A DNA stretch of 64,000 nucleotides. It comes from an uncultured Pelosinus sp. (GTDB lineage: Bacteria; Bacillota; Negativicutes; UMGS1260). Made by a program: the position numbers and the translations under genes. Below are positions 16,444 through 24,907 of the stretch, one piece after another. Positions within the stretch are counted from its first letter, which is position 1. Each line of letters begins with the position of its first letter. Location of the stretch: the NCBI GenBank assembly GCA_900550105.1, contig URQW01000001.1, positions 1 through 64,000 on the forward strand, in the 5' to 3' direction. Below the pieces are notes generated by a model. The model did not search any database. It was not told where the DNA came from and saw only the letters and a program-made list of their open reading frames with translations.

Positions 16444-17505
16444 TTATAAAAAATCAAGGATAAATAGTTCCGGATGTTTTTTAAGATCCAGTTCAAGCAA
16501 TTGATTGACTTTTGTACTATCTTCGCCAGACATAATCCGCACAATCGGCGTTGTCTTACTCGTTTTATCAACATTGAGAATGACGCCAACCTGATTATTA
16601 CTGAGACGGACTGTTGTTCCAATGGGATACACGGCAATATTTTCGGTAAAACTGTCGATTAACATCGGATTAAAATATGTCCCAGCTGCTTTATTCAATA
16701 TTGCTACGGCATAATAAACTGGCATAGGACGCCGGTTCGGCGTGCCAGAAACTAGTCGATCATAAACATCGGCAATACTGATAATCTGAGCGTACTCTGA
16801 AATAGCTTCTCCGATTAATCCCATAGGATAGCCGCTGCCATCCCAACGTTCATGATGCTGAAAACAGGCATTTGCAACCTCCATTGGCAAAGCGGTATTT
16901 TCTCGCAAAATTTCCAAAGCGTAAAAGGGATGCTGACGATATTCTTCTTTTTCTTCTTCCGACAGCGAGCCCGGATATTGCAATGCTAATCGGTAGGGAA
17001 ACCGTAACTTACCAATATCATGAAGCATGGCCGCTAAACCAAGCTCTTCGAGTTGCTTCGGTTCATAGCCTAATGAAATTCCTGTCATAACTGATAAAAT
17101 ACAAGTATTTACGGCATGAGAAAAGAGATAGTCTTGCTTACGCCGTAAGTCGATAAAGTGAATCATATTGGCTGGATTTTGACCAAGTTGATCAATCATC
17201 GTCTCAACAATCATCTTGACCTTATCTAAGGAAACGCCTTTCCCAACCTGAAAATGGTCAACAATCTCCGAAGCTGCCTGCATAGCCTTCTGCCGCAACA
17301 TCGGGTCAATGACATCTTCCACAATGATATCTTTTGTGGCCCCATCTTCCATATATAATTCAGAAATTCCCTGTTCTTGCAAAAAACGAATATAACGTTC
17401 TTTCATTTCAATGCCTTCATGGAGTAAAACAGTTCCATCCGAGGCTATAAGCGGTCTGGCTAAATACATGCCTGGTTCGATATCTTCAATGGCTATACGC
17501 CGCAT
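16444..17505 (-). CDS. HD-GYP domain cyclic-di-GMP phosphodiesterase
   Basis: A 353-residue cytoplasmic protein. The N-terminal region (about 1-110) resembles DUF3391-type leaders, and the HD-GYP domain (about 115-300) carries LHDIGKL and HHERWDGSGYP. Both the HD metal dyad and the GYP signature are intact, so hydrolysis of cyclic-di-GMP is expected. No receiver or membrane sensor is attached. The ATG is preceded by AGGAGGGG. A paralogue of nearly the same length and layout lies at 24908-25978. The target of the signal (motility, envelope or sporulation) cannot be told from this window. Confidence 0.92.
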   Translation of the reverse strand: MRRIAIEDIEPGMYLARPLIASDGTVLLHEGIEMKERYIRFLQEQGISELYMEDGATKDIIVEDVIDPMLRQKAMQAASEIVDHFQVGKGVSLDKVKMIVETMIDQLGQNPANMIHFIDLRRKQDYLFSHAVNTCILSVMTGISLGYEPKQLEELGLAAMLHDIGKLRFPYRLALQYPGSLSEEEKEEYRQHPFYALEILRENTALPMEVANACFQHHERWDGSGYPMGLIGEAISEYAQIISIADVYDRLVSGTPNRRPMPVYYAVAILNKAAGTYFNPMLIDSFTENIAVYPIGTTVRLSNNQVGVILNVDKTSKTTPIVRIMSGEDSTKVNQLLELDLKKHPELFILDFL

Positions 17506-17639
17506 CGTACCCCTCCTACCGATAAACTCTCTTGTCTTTTGATTCGCTGCTCTATAAAAAAACTCCTACTGAAAAAATTTATCAGGGCTTTACTCCTACT
17601 TTTCACCGTGAATAGAGTTTTTTCTATCCTAACTTTACA

Positions 17640-17688
17640 CAAAAAAAGGTTGCCCTATTAAGAAAACTCCTCTTAATAGGGCAACCCC
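17640..17688 (-). terminator. Intrinsic terminator after the D-transaminase gene
   Basis: A 15-bp perfect stem (GGTTGCCCTATTAAG 17648-17662 with its complement 17672-17686) is followed on the minus strand by seven T residues. It ends transcription from the transaminase gene. Confidence 0.9.
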
Positions 17689-17733
17689 TAGTCCATCTGT
17701 TATCTTGATGGTCACAAGAAATCTAGCTAAAGC

Positions 17734-18591
17734 TTATAGAGCGTCAATCAGTTTCTGATATTCATCAGCTAATTGTTTAAATACAGGGCCAACACCTTTA
17801 CCAACAGGTTTATTATCAAGTGTACCGATCGGTACTACGCCGCTGGCAGCAGATACAAAAATTTCGTCTGCTTCAGCAAAAAATTCTGGTGTGCAGAATT
17901 CTTCTACGATTTTTATGCCGAGCTTTTTAGCGATATCAAGCACAGTAGCTCGTGTAATGCCAGGCAGAATCAGATTGCCCAAAGGAGCTGTGTAAATCAC
18001 GCCGTCTTTTACAGCATAGCAGTTGCTGTGAGCACTTTCCGTAACGAACTTTTTGCCGCCGTCTTCACGGACAAAAATAACTTCATAGCAACCAGCTTTT
18101 GCCGCTGCGTTGCTAGCCATAACACTACCTAGGAGATTCAAGGTTTTAATATTGCAGAAATGTTGTCTTTGATCAGGATAGAAAATCGCTTTCGCGCCTT
18201 CTGTGAAGTATTCTTCTGGTTTTGGTCCAACCGGCATAATAGATCCCGTCAAAATTGCCCGGCTTGGCTTATTCACATATACATGGTTCCGAGGAATCTG
18301 CAAACCGCGAGACCATTGGAAATAAAACATGCCTCTTTCAATACCCGACTTTTCAAGCATTTCATCACTGAATTTTTCAATTTCTTCACGAGTAAAGCTA
18401 GGCGTGATATCAAGCATTTTGCAGCTTCGTTCAAAACGGTCTAAATGCTCTTTGCGTAAAAAATGTTTCCCGTTTAGTACCATCCAAGCGTCATATACGC
18501 CATCGCCGAATTGATATGCACGATCTTCAATACAAATCACGGGCTCATTTTTTTCAATAATCTTGCCATCATAAAATCCTAATTCTTTCAT
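17734..18591 (-). CDS. dat: D-amino-acid (D-alanine) transaminase, class IV PLP enzyme
   Basis: A 285-residue fold-type IV aminotransferase. The PLP lysine is K149 (NIKTLNLLG) and the phosphate-side Glu is E185 in TES. Substrate-side signatures favour a D-amino-acid transaminase over a branched-chain one: EDRAYQFGDGVYD with Y33, and RNH (101-103), which matches the Arg-x-His carboxylate trap of Bacillus D-amino-acid transaminase. It would interconvert D-alanine and 2-oxoglutarate with pyruvate and D-glutamate, serving cell-wall precursor supply or D-amino-acid breakdown. The start is the ATG at 18591 behind AAGGAGAGG; an upstream in-frame extension has no ribosome site. Its leader carries the RNA element shared with the D-aminoacylase operon. 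Confidence 0.88.
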   Translation of the reverse strand: MKELGFYDGKIIEKNEPVICIEDRAYQFGDGVYDAWMVLNGKHFLRKEHLDRFERSCKMLDITPSFTREEIEKFSDEMLEKSGIERGMFYFQWSRGLQIPRNHVYVNKPSRAILTGSIMPVGPKPEEYFTEGAKAIFYPDQRQHFCNIKTLNLLGSVMASNAAAKAGCYEVIFVREDGGKKFVTESAHSNCYAVKDGVIYTAPLGNLILPGITRATVLDIAKKLGIKIVEEFCTPEFFAEADEIFVSAASGVVPIGTLDNKPVGKGVGPVFKQLADEYQKLIDAL

Positions 18592-18759
18592 TCCTATTCC
18601 TCTCCTTATCATCTCACATGCTAGCACGCTGATGTTGTTTAAGCGGTATAAACGCCGCCTGCTGCCTTAAGAATTGGTGATAATTAGCCATGAAAAAAAA
18701 TACAAAAATAAGTAATAAAAGTTCTGTTAGAAACTTGCGATAAAGCAAAATAGATACAC

Positions 18760-18808
18760 AAAATGGATAGTCTGATTCCGCAGACTATCCATCACCATTG
18801 ATGGTTAT
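18760..18808 (-). promoter_or_regulatory. Shared leader element, copy 1 (upstream of dat)
   Basis: A 49-nt block that matches the block at 60504-60549 at about 34 of 46 aligned positions. On the minus-strand RNA it can form a small hairpin (CCAUC, loop AAUGGU, GAUGG) or a longer 12-bp hairpin (AUGGAUAGUCUG with CAGACUAUCCAU) followed by UUUU. The two share the GAUGG segment, so they exclude each other, like an antiterminator and a terminator. It lies about 170 nt before the dat start codon and downstream of the promoter at 18866-18894. Confidence 0.65.
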
Positions 18809-18865
18809 TTATGCAAAAACATTACAGCTTTATCATTTTGATATCAAAGAACTGTAACAATTGCT

Positions 18866-18894
18866 ATTATAGCATTGTAACACCAATAACGCAA
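18866..18894 (-). promoter_or_regulatory. Sigma-A promoter of dat with overlapping dyad
   Basis: On the minus strand, -35 TTGCGT (18889-18894) and -10 TATAAT (18866-18871) are separated by 17 bp. The -10 is embedded in the palindrome TGCTATTATAGCA (18862-18874), flanked by direct repeats TGTAACA at 18853-18859 and 18876-18882, which may be an operator. The promoter starts just past the stop codon of comB. Confidence 0.65.
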
Positions 18895-18897
18895 CTC

Positions 18898-19632
18898 TCA
18901 TTCTGCGAATGTATTTCTAGGGTGAACGATAATTTCACCTTGTTTGTAAACAGGCACAACATTCACGCGATTCGGTGTAAGACAGTATAAAATTTCATTT
19001 TCCTTCCCGAGTTCCATAAGACGTCGCCCATTTTCACTGCGCTTTGCTGCCATGGCCAGCAAATTTGCCGCTCCCTGATACATGAGCACCGCCGCCAAAG
19101 CCGTATCACTTAAAACGGCCTGATACTGCTGCTCCAAGTACTGAGCCAAAAAGCCAGCACATAAACTATCTTCTAGTGAAAACGCGCGGTCCGTACCAGC
19201 ACAGAGAATGACAATCGATTTCCCATAACTTTGAGCTTCTTCACACAAGGCCTGCCCGTTAAGAAAAGAACCAATTAAAATCTCGTACGCCCGCTCAGCC
19301 GCTTTGATGGCAACCGTACCATTCGTTGTAGTCATAACAATGGTTTTTCCTGCTACTTTATCAGCTGAAAACTCAAAGGGAGAATTCCCTAAATCGAAAC
19401 CTTCTATTTTAATGGATTTTCTCTCACCAGCTAAGAGTGGCGATGGCGTAATTGCCGCGGCTGTTTCGTAAGCCTCTTCCAGCAGAGCTACCGGAATAAT
19501 ACGCTGACAACCCTGTTCAAAAGCCGTGACAATAGAGCTAGTCGCCCGAAAGACATCGAGAACAATACATACTGTGTCGGACAAATCTCGGCCTTGTAGC
19601 TCGCTTGGTAAAAATGCTACATCAACTTTCAT
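18898..19632 (-). CDS. comB: 2-phosphosulfolactate phosphatase family protein (ComB)
   Basis: A 244-residue protein of the ComB family, recognisable by LDVFRATSSIVTA near residue 30, the conserved TTTNGT segment near 140 and the LCAGT segment. The founding enzyme hydrolyses 2-phosphosulfolactate to sulfolactate in coenzyme M synthesis. In bacteria that lack coenzyme M the same family occurs widely with an uncertain role, so the name is a family label here. No sulfolactate or coenzyme M genes are nearby. The ATG is preceded by AGGAGG. It stands alone and shares no obvious operon with the D-transaminase gene, which has its own promoter directly after the comB stop. Confidence 0.85.
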   Translation of the reverse strand: MKVDVAFLPSELQGRDLSDTVCIVLDVFRATSSIVTAFEQGCQRIIPVALLEEAYETAAAITPSPLLAGERKSIKIEGFDLGNSPFEFSADKVAGKTIVMTTTNGTVAIKAAERAYEILIGSFLNGQALCEEAQSYGKSIVILCAGTDRAFSLEDSLCAGFLAQYLEQQYQAVLSDTALAAVLMYQGAANLLAMAAKRSENGRRLMELGKENEILYCLTPNRVNVVPVYKQGEIIVHPRNTFAE

Positions 19633-19752
19633 AAAAACCTCCTATAAATAAGAATCCCTTTTAGCATGACACAAAAAGGTCCGACGCTCTAGCAGAAGTA
19701 ATCTGATGATCCCGTCAGGAAAAGCAGTAAGACCTTGTCAGAAAAACCGTTG

Positions 19753-20424
19753 CTAAAGCTCATTGTCTTTAGCAGCAAGTAAGCCATAGCGCAACGCATA
19801 TTCAACTAGACCGCTTTTTTTAGTAACAGCGAGCTTTTCCATCAGTCGCGTCTTATAGGTCTCTACCGTTTTTACGCTAATCGCTAAGGTTTGTGCAATT
19901 TCACTTAAAGAATAACCATATACAATCTGTCGTAAGACCTGGCGCTCCCGCTGGCTCAACAAAATATAAGGATCTCGTTCGTCTGGCTCTTCCTGTTCTT
20001 TTAGGAGCAACTGAATAAGCGCTTGCGAATCATTTGGGCTTAAGTAGAGATTTCCAGCCATAACCGACTCGATTGCTGAAAACAGTTCTACATCAACAGC
20101 CGCTTTTTTGACATAGCCGCAAGCTCCGGCCTCCATAGCCCGCTTAATATATTCCTTATCATCGTGCATGGTCAGCACAAGAATTTTCGCTTCAGGACAA
20201 CGTTGTTTAATTTGTTGCAGAGATTCAATCCCATTGCTTTTGGGCATTGACAAATCCAGCAGCAAAAGATCCGGCTGCAAATCAAAAAATAGCTGAACAG
20301 CTCTTTCACCATCAGCCGCTTCGCCGACCACCTGACAACGGCCCTGTCGTTCTAAGAGAAGTTTTAGGCCGGAGCGCAGTAGAGCATGGTCATCAGCAAG
20401 TAAAATGCGAATCGATTCTTTCAT
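19753..20424 (-). CDS. NarL/FixJ-type response regulator of the PhnD-linked system
   Basis: A 223-residue regulator. The receiver (about 1-125) has D11/D12 and phospho-acceptor D57; a LuxR-type helix-turn-helix lies at about 150-215 (LSQRERQVLRQIVYGYSLSEIA). It is the last gene of a three-gene run, four bases after the histidine kinase stop. The trio lies divergent to an organophosphate transporter gene, like UhpA with uhpT in E. coli or HptR with uhpT in Staphylococcus aureus. I infer that it activates the transporter gene at 22953 when its sensor detects an external phosphate ester. Confidence 0.92.
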   Translation of the reverse strand: MKESIRILLADDHALLRSGLKLLLERQGRCQVVGEAADGERAVQLFFDLQPDLLLLDLSMPKSNGIESLQQIKQRCPEAKILVLTMHDDKEYIKRAMEAGACGYVKKAAVDVELFSAIESVMAGNLYLSPNDSQALIQLLLKEQEEPDERDPYILLSQRERQVLRQIVYGYSLSEIAQTLAISVKTVETYKTRLMEKLAVTKKSGLVEYALRYGLLAAKDNEL

Positions 20425-20428
20425 TATG

Positions 20429-21847
20429 TCAGCCCTCTCCCCTATGTATTTCTTTTGGAATTGTCACCACAAGACGGGTACCACCGCCAGTAGCAGTTTC
20501 AATTGAAAATGATCCACCAAGAATTTCAGCCCGCTCTTGCATCCCATAAAGCCCTAAACGATTTTCGGCTTTCGCTTTCGCTAAATCCTGTTCAGAAATC
20601 CCTCGTCCGTCATCTTCAAGACAAAGATAAAAAGCAGACGCTTGCTCTTCCACGAAAATCCTGATTTTAGTAGCGGCGGAATGCTTGGCTGCATTCGTAA
20701 GTCCTTCCTGCAAAATCCGATATAAAGCCAAAGCAATCTGACCTGTTACATGTCCGTCAAGGCCCTTCACAGTGAAAGAAACCGCTAATTTATAATGTTC
20801 GCCAAATTGCAAGGCGTACTTTTCCATGGCAGGGCTAAGACCTAATTCATCCAGAGCTGGCGGTCTAAGCTCTACCGCTAAATTACGCAAATTCTGCAGA
20901 ATGCCAGCAGTAATATCACGACTGACGAGTAGCGCCCGACGCTGTGAATCATCTTCCGCTTCCTCTGCTAACACTCTCATACTTACCATTAATGATGTTA
21001 AAGCCTGGCTGGTTTCATCATGAAGCTCGCGAGAAATGCGCTTTCGTTCATCTTCTTGAGCACTCAAAAGTTTTTGAATCAAACGATTTCGCAAGGCTTC
21101 TTTCGCTTCCAACTCACCAAGCAAGCTCGTTTTCTCCTGGTTTGCCGCAATTAACTCTGCTGTCATTTCATTAAAAGCAAAGGCTAAATTGCCTAAATCA
21201 CTGCTATCTTCTATTTTAGCACGACTTGTAAAATCGCCAGCGCGAATCCGTTTAGCGACTTGCGCTAAATCACGTAACGGCCGTGCAATAAAAAAGGTCA
21301 TTTTCCAACAAAACAAAGCGGCTAAACAGCATACCATCATAGTGACAATAAGAAGTTTATGAATTTTTTTCGTCATACTGTTTCGACTATATTCCTCAGT
21401 CATGCCAACACGGACAAAGCCGACTTCCCCTTTTTCAATTGGTACAACTGTATCATAAATTACTCCTTCATCAGAAGTTAACTTCTGCACACCGCGAAGT
21501 GACAGATCCTTAACGGGCCAAAGACCCTCAGGAATCCCCTCGGCAAAAGTGTGTGCAAGTAACCTGCCATCATAATCAATCAGCAAAATATAACGTACAT
21601 CATTACTTTCTCGTTTCGTTTGATTAATTAGTTCGTAAAGGCTGTAATAATCCTCCACCAGAATCAAGTTCGCGCTGCGCTGCGCCACGTGGACGGCAAT
21701 TTCACTAGCACGCTTTCTCAATTGCTGTGATACAAGATCATCCATAAAATTCCACACAAGCAGACTCACGACACAACCAAGAAATGAAATGATCGCTAAA
21801 ACAAGCAGCAATATTTTTTGATATATCGATAAAGATTTGGCTAGCAT
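20429..21847 (-). CDS. Sensor histidine kinase, HisKA_3 type, PhnD-linked
   Basis: A 472-residue kinase with membrane segments near 12-32 and 163-183, a periplasmic loop of about 130 residues, and a HAMP domain (about 185-240). The HisKA_3 dimerisation domain carries H276 in RELHDETSQAL, followed by a HATPase domain with EDDGRGI and GLYGMQERAE. This class pairs with NarL-type regulators, here the next gene. The gene starts eight bases after the end of the PhnD-like binding protein gene, so the three are one operon. The periplasmic loop probably reads the state of the binding protein (inference from HptA/HptS and PgtC/PgtB). Confidence 0.92.
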   Translation of the reverse strand: MLAKSLSIYQKILLLVLAIISFLGCVVSLLVWNFMDDLVSQQLRKRASEIAVHVAQRSANLILVEDYYSLYELINQTKRESNDVRYILLIDYDGRLLAHTFAEGIPEGLWPVKDLSLRGVQKLTSDEGVIYDTVVPIEKGEVGFVRVGMTEEYSRNSMTKKIHKLLIVTMMVCCLAALFCWKMTFFIARPLRDLAQVAKRIRAGDFTSRAKIEDSSDLGNLAFAFNEMTAELIAANQEKTSLLGELEAKEALRNRLIQKLLSAQEDERKRISRELHDETSQALTSLMVSMRVLAEEAEDDSQRRALLVSRDITAGILQNLRNLAVELRPPALDELGLSPAMEKYALQFGEHYKLAVSFTVKGLDGHVTGQIALALYRILQEGLTNAAKHSAATKIRIFVEEQASAFYLCLEDDGRGISEQDLAKAKAENRLGLYGMQERAEILGGSFSIETATGGGTRLVVTIPKEIHRGEG

Positions 21848-21854
21848 CCTCTCA

Positions 21855-22799
21855 TTACCTTTCCTGATTCGATCCCATCATTTTCCGATTGATTATATAC
21901 AACTCTGGCTGAGGCATAATAAAGCGGTCAATCAATAACCCCTGTAATGCCGCTGCCAAACGGGGTTCGGTATGCATCGTTAAAAACAAACTGCGCAGTT
22001 TCTCTCGTTCTTCAACGGTAAGTGTTTTACCAGCCACAACAGGACCAATCCCCGCTGGTGGCGATACAGCAATAATTCTGACAGCTGCCGCAAGATCCGG
22101 AGCGGTTAATTTGGCCTTGTTATAAGCCAAACTCGTCACAGGTGCAGCATCGACGACTTTACTCGCTACAGCCCGCAGTGATTTATCATGACTATACGTG
22201 TAAAGATAATGACTAAAAAATCGTTCAGGCGTCTCGCCATTCTGCCGTAGTTGATAGGCAATAAAACTATAGCCGGAATAGCTTAATGGATCAGTAAAAG
22301 CCACTGATTTTCCCCGTAGGTCAGCGAGACTCTGGCTAGTACTATCTTTAGGGACCAAAAGATAGCCTTCATAATAAGGCGCTCCCTGTCGTACCTGACT
22401 AACTAAAAGCTCGATATCCGTAAAATTACTGTAAGCGGCGTACTCGCCCCCGGAAAAAAAGGCAATATCGGCGCCGCCATTTAAGAGCAGCATACCAATT
22501 TCACCATAGTTTTGCCGCTGAATTAAAATGACTGGACGTCCTAAAGCTTCTCCTAAATAATCAGCAATCGCCCGATAATAGCCGATCGTCTGTTTCGGTG
22601 ACAACACCGATGAAACAGCGACACGAAGCGCTTGGGCATTCGGTGTTTTAGCAGATACGGTGGGCACATCAAGACGCTGGTGAAATAGAATATCAACTTG
22701 CTGCTGCGCCGCGTAATGCGGCCAAGCAGCAAAAATTACACCTAGCAACACTCCCATACATCCCAACAATCCTGCCAAACGCCACTGTTTTTTCCTCAT
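21855..22799 (-). CDS. PhnD-like periplasmic phosphate-ester binding protein (sensory)
   Basis: A protein of about 314 residues with an N-terminal hydrophobic signal or anchor (about 8-27) and a PhnD-type (phosphate/phosphonate binding) domain. Hallmarks are the LGRPVILIQRQNYGE strand, GGADIAFFSGGEY and LADLRGKSVAFTDPLSYSGY. No ABC permease or ATPase is adjacent. It is instead fused by operon structure to a kinase and a response regulator, so it is more likely a sensory accessory, as HptA and PgtC are, than a transport protein. The frame is open to TTG at 22817, but that codon overlaps the ribosome site GAGGAG, so the ATG at 22799 is preferred. Confidence 0.87.
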   Translation of the reverse strand: MRKKQWRLAGLLGCMGVLLGVIFAAWPHYAAQQQVDILFHQRLDVPTVSAKTPNAQALRVAVSSVLSPKQTIGYYRAIADYLGEALGRPVILIQRQNYGEIGMLLLNGGADIAFFSGGEYAAYSNFTDIELLVSQVRQGAPYYEGYLLVPKDSTSQSLADLRGKSVAFTDPLSYSGYSFIAYQLRQNGETPERFFSHYLYTYSHDKSLRAVASKVVDAAPVTSLAYNKAKLTAPDLAAAVRIIAVSPPAGIGPVVAGKTLTVEEREKLRSLFLTMHTEPRLAAALQGLLIDRFIMPQPELYIINRKMMGSNQER

Positions 22800-22817
22800 A
22801 ATAAACTGACTCCTCAA

Positions 22818-22952
22818 TCCCGCAATATAAAGTAAGAAAATTCCGGACAGATCACCAAGTTCCCCCTGACAAACAAATCAGAAATGTCCCGCTAGTGAAA
22901 AAAATGTTATTAAATCATAATGATATTATAAGAAATTTTACGAGGTGATTCT
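22818..22952. promoter_or_regulatory. Divergent control region of PhnD-system and transporter
   Basis: This 135-bp gap must hold both divergent promoters. The transporter side has a -10-like TATTATAAG near 22925 but no recognisable -35, as expected for an activator-dependent promoter. Imperfect inverted segments CGGACA and TGTCCCG about 35 bp apart could be regulator sites, but they are weak. Confidence 0.3.
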
Positions 22953-24311
22953 ATGCTTTCTTTTCTAAAGCCCCAAGCGGCTAAAAATCCCATTCCACGA
23001 GAACAGGTCCAGTCCGTTTATAAAAAGCTACGCACGCAAGCTTTAGCTGGTTCCTTCTTAGGTTATGCCGCCTATTACATTGTCCGCAATAATTTTGCTT
23101 TATCAACACCTTATTTAAAACAAAATCTACACCTTAGCGCTACGGATGTAGGCCTATTAAGCAGCTATATGCTGATTGCCTACGGCATCAGTAAAGGCCT
23201 TATGAGCAGTCTATCAGACAAAGCAAACCCCAAAAGATATATGGCCCTTGGCCTTATCCTTTGCGCTATCGTCAACATGTTCATGGGCTTCAGCTCTGCA
23301 GTATGGATGTTCGCTCTCTTAGTCATCCTAAATGGCTTCTTTCAAGGGATGGGCGTAGGTCCCTGCTTCATTACCATCGCTAACTGGTTTCCCCGTAAAG
23401 AAAGAGGCATTGTCGGCGCCATCTGGAACATTTCCCATAATGTTGGCGGTGGCATTGTCGCCCCGATTGTGGGCATTGGTTTTTACCTTGTCGGCACAGA
23501 ACACTGGCAAATTGCCAGTTATCAAGTACCAGCCCTTGTAGCTGTAGGCTTCTCCTTACTTGTACTTCTGCTATTAAAAGGCTCGCCAGTCAGTGAAGGC
23601 CTGCCGCCGTTATCACAAATCGTCCAAGAAGATACCGGGACCACTTCTGCAACTAAAAGCAGCGCCGTACCAGAGAATATGTCAGCTTGGCAAATTTTTA
23701 AAACCTACGTTCTTCCTAACAAGAACGCTTGGTTTGTATCCCTTGTCGATACCTTTGTCTATATGATCCGCTTCGGTATGATTAGTTGGCTGCCCATCTA
23801 TCTACTGGAAGTAAAACACTTCAGCAAAGCAGAAATGAGCATTGCTTTCCTCATCTTTGAATGGGCGGCTATTCCGTCTACTCTCTTTGCTGGTTATTTA
23901 TCTGATAAATTCTTTAAAGGCTATCGCATGCCACCAGCCATTATTAGCATGGTTTTGATCTTTTTCTGCCTCATCGGCTATTGGCAAAGCACAACCTTAT
24001 TATCAACAACTATTTTCGCTGCTATCGTGGGCTGCCTGATCTACATTCCCCAATTTCTCGCTTCCGTTCAAACCATGGAAGTAGTGCCGCCCTTTGCTGT
24101 CGGCTCCGCTGTGGGCTTACGCGGCTTCATGAGCTATATTTTAGGAGCCTCTATGGGAACAAGCCTCTTTGGGATTATGGTTGACCGTGTTGGTTGGAAT
24201 GGCGGCTTCTATACTCTGCTCGGCGGCGTTATCTGCTGTATCTTTTTCTGTTTTCTAACGCATCGCGGCGCGAAAGAATTAGAAGCAAAACGCAAAGCCT
24301 CTGCCGCATAA
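22953..24311 (+). CDS. Organophosphate:phosphate antiporter, GlpT/UhpT/PgtP family
   Basis: A 452-residue MFS permease with 12 predicted membrane segments. The family signature region after the first segment (GYAAYYIVRNNFALSTP), the second-segment region GLLSSYMLIAYGISKG and the NGFFQGMGVGPC segment are typical of the OPA family, which exchanges glycerol-3-phosphate, hexose-6-phosphate or phosphoglycerate for inorganic phosphate. It lies divergent to a PhnD-like protein, kinase and regulator that likely induce it. The substrate is not decidable by eye; hexose phosphate and phosphoglycerate are the precedents for this sensor arrangement. A strong terminator follows. Confidence 0.9.
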   Translation: MLSFLKPQAAKNPIPREQVQSVYKKLRTQALAGSFLGYAAYYIVRNNFALSTPYLKQNLHLSATDVGLLSSYMLIAYGISKGLMSSLSDKANPKRYMALGLILCAIVNMFMGFSSAVWMFALLVILNGFFQGMGVGPCFITIANWFPRKERGIVGAIWNISHNVGGGIVAPIVGIGFYLVGTEHWQIASYQVPALVAVGFSLLVLLLLKGSPVSEGLPPLSQIVQEDTGTTSATKSSAVPENMSAWQIFKTYVLPNKNAWFVSLVDTFVYMIRFGMISWLPIYLLEVKHFSKAEMSIAFLIFEWAAIPSTLFAGYLSDKFFKGYRMPPAIISMVLIFFCLIGYWQSTTLLSTTIFAAIVGCLIYIPQFLASVQTMEVVPPFAVGSAVGLRGFMSYILGASMGTSLFGIMVDRVGWNGGFYTLLGGVICCIFFCFLTHRGAKELEAKRKASAA

Positions 24312-24323
24312 CAAACTAACAAT

Positions 24324-24379
24324 AAAACAGCAGTGAATTCCAGCTTGCCTTATTAGGCTGGATTCACTGCTGTTTTTAT
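24324..24379. terminator. Bidirectional intrinsic terminator
   Basis: A stem of about 18 bp with one internal mismatch (ACAGCAGTGAAT... paired with ...TTCACTGCTGT) is followed on the plus strand by TTTTTATTT. It sits between the convergent transporter and LprI-like genes and can serve both. Confidence 0.88.
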
Positions 24380-24895
24380 TTAATGAAGAGTGGCCGAATC
24401 GCTTATTCCATTATACAAAAAACCAACTTCATGACGGATCAAATATCGATATTCCATAAGCTCCATGGTACGTTCCCGCAGTCTTTCCTTATAAGTTCTC
24501 GCCGTAACAACAGGCCATATCGATCCACCTTGACGCGATAAAAAGGTATTGGCAAATTCGGCTTCTTTATTGTGCCAACGCAGCCAATTCTCTTCCGTAT
24601 CAGCGAGCAGCGCCCTGTCTTTATCGCCTAACTGCAGCCACAAATTCTGATATGTATTATCAAGTTCTTGTTCCCAAAGTTTTATATATTTTGATTCTAA
24701 TTGAACATAATCAAGGGTTGTCTTCGCTTGCTTGAATTCAAGCTGATAGTCGCGGTCTAAAGCATTTTGATTAAACTGTTTGATAAAATCGCCACTCATA
24801 TCATAGGCGCCGCTGGCCCCAGCCGTTCCGTAGTTTGACAAACAAATCAGCGAAAAAGCCAGAGCTATTAACAATTTCTTTCCTGCTTGTACCAA
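24380..24895 (-). CDS. Secreted LprI/DUF1311-family protein
   Basis: A 171-residue exported protein. It has a signal peptide (about 1-27, hydrophobic core LLIALAFSLICL) followed by a helical domain with the Trp- and Arg-rich pattern LLADTEENWLRWHNKEAEFA and a TYKERLRERTMEL tail, characteristic of the LprI/DUF1311 family. Members include a mycobacterial lysozyme inhibitor and many uncharacterised envelope proteins. The start is a TTG with GGGGGG about seven bases upstream; no ATG in this frame precedes the signal peptide. It may share a transcript with the HD-GYP gene 12 bp upstream. A role in protecting the wall from lysozyme is possible but only family-based. Confidence 0.7.
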   Translation of the reverse strand: MVQAGKKLLIALAFSLICLSNYGTAGASGAYDMSGDFIKQFNQNALDRDYQLEFKQAKTTLDYVQLESKYIKLWEQELDNTYQNLWLQLGDKDRALLADTEENWLRWHNKEAEFANTFLSRQGGSIWPVVTARTYKERLRERTMELMEYRYLIRHEVGFLYNGISDSATLH

Positions 24896-24907
24896 AAAAA
24901 GCCCCCC

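Noticed and set aside
16305..16637. A 110-codon minus-strand frame between chemoreceptor and HD-GYP genes
   Set aside because: It covers the terminator and the C-terminal part of the HD-GYP gene in another frame.
18760..18808. The dat leader element as a simple terminator of comB
   Set aside because: A good promoter lies between comB and the element, and the second copy at 60504-60549 has no gene upstream on the same strand, so a leader function explains both.
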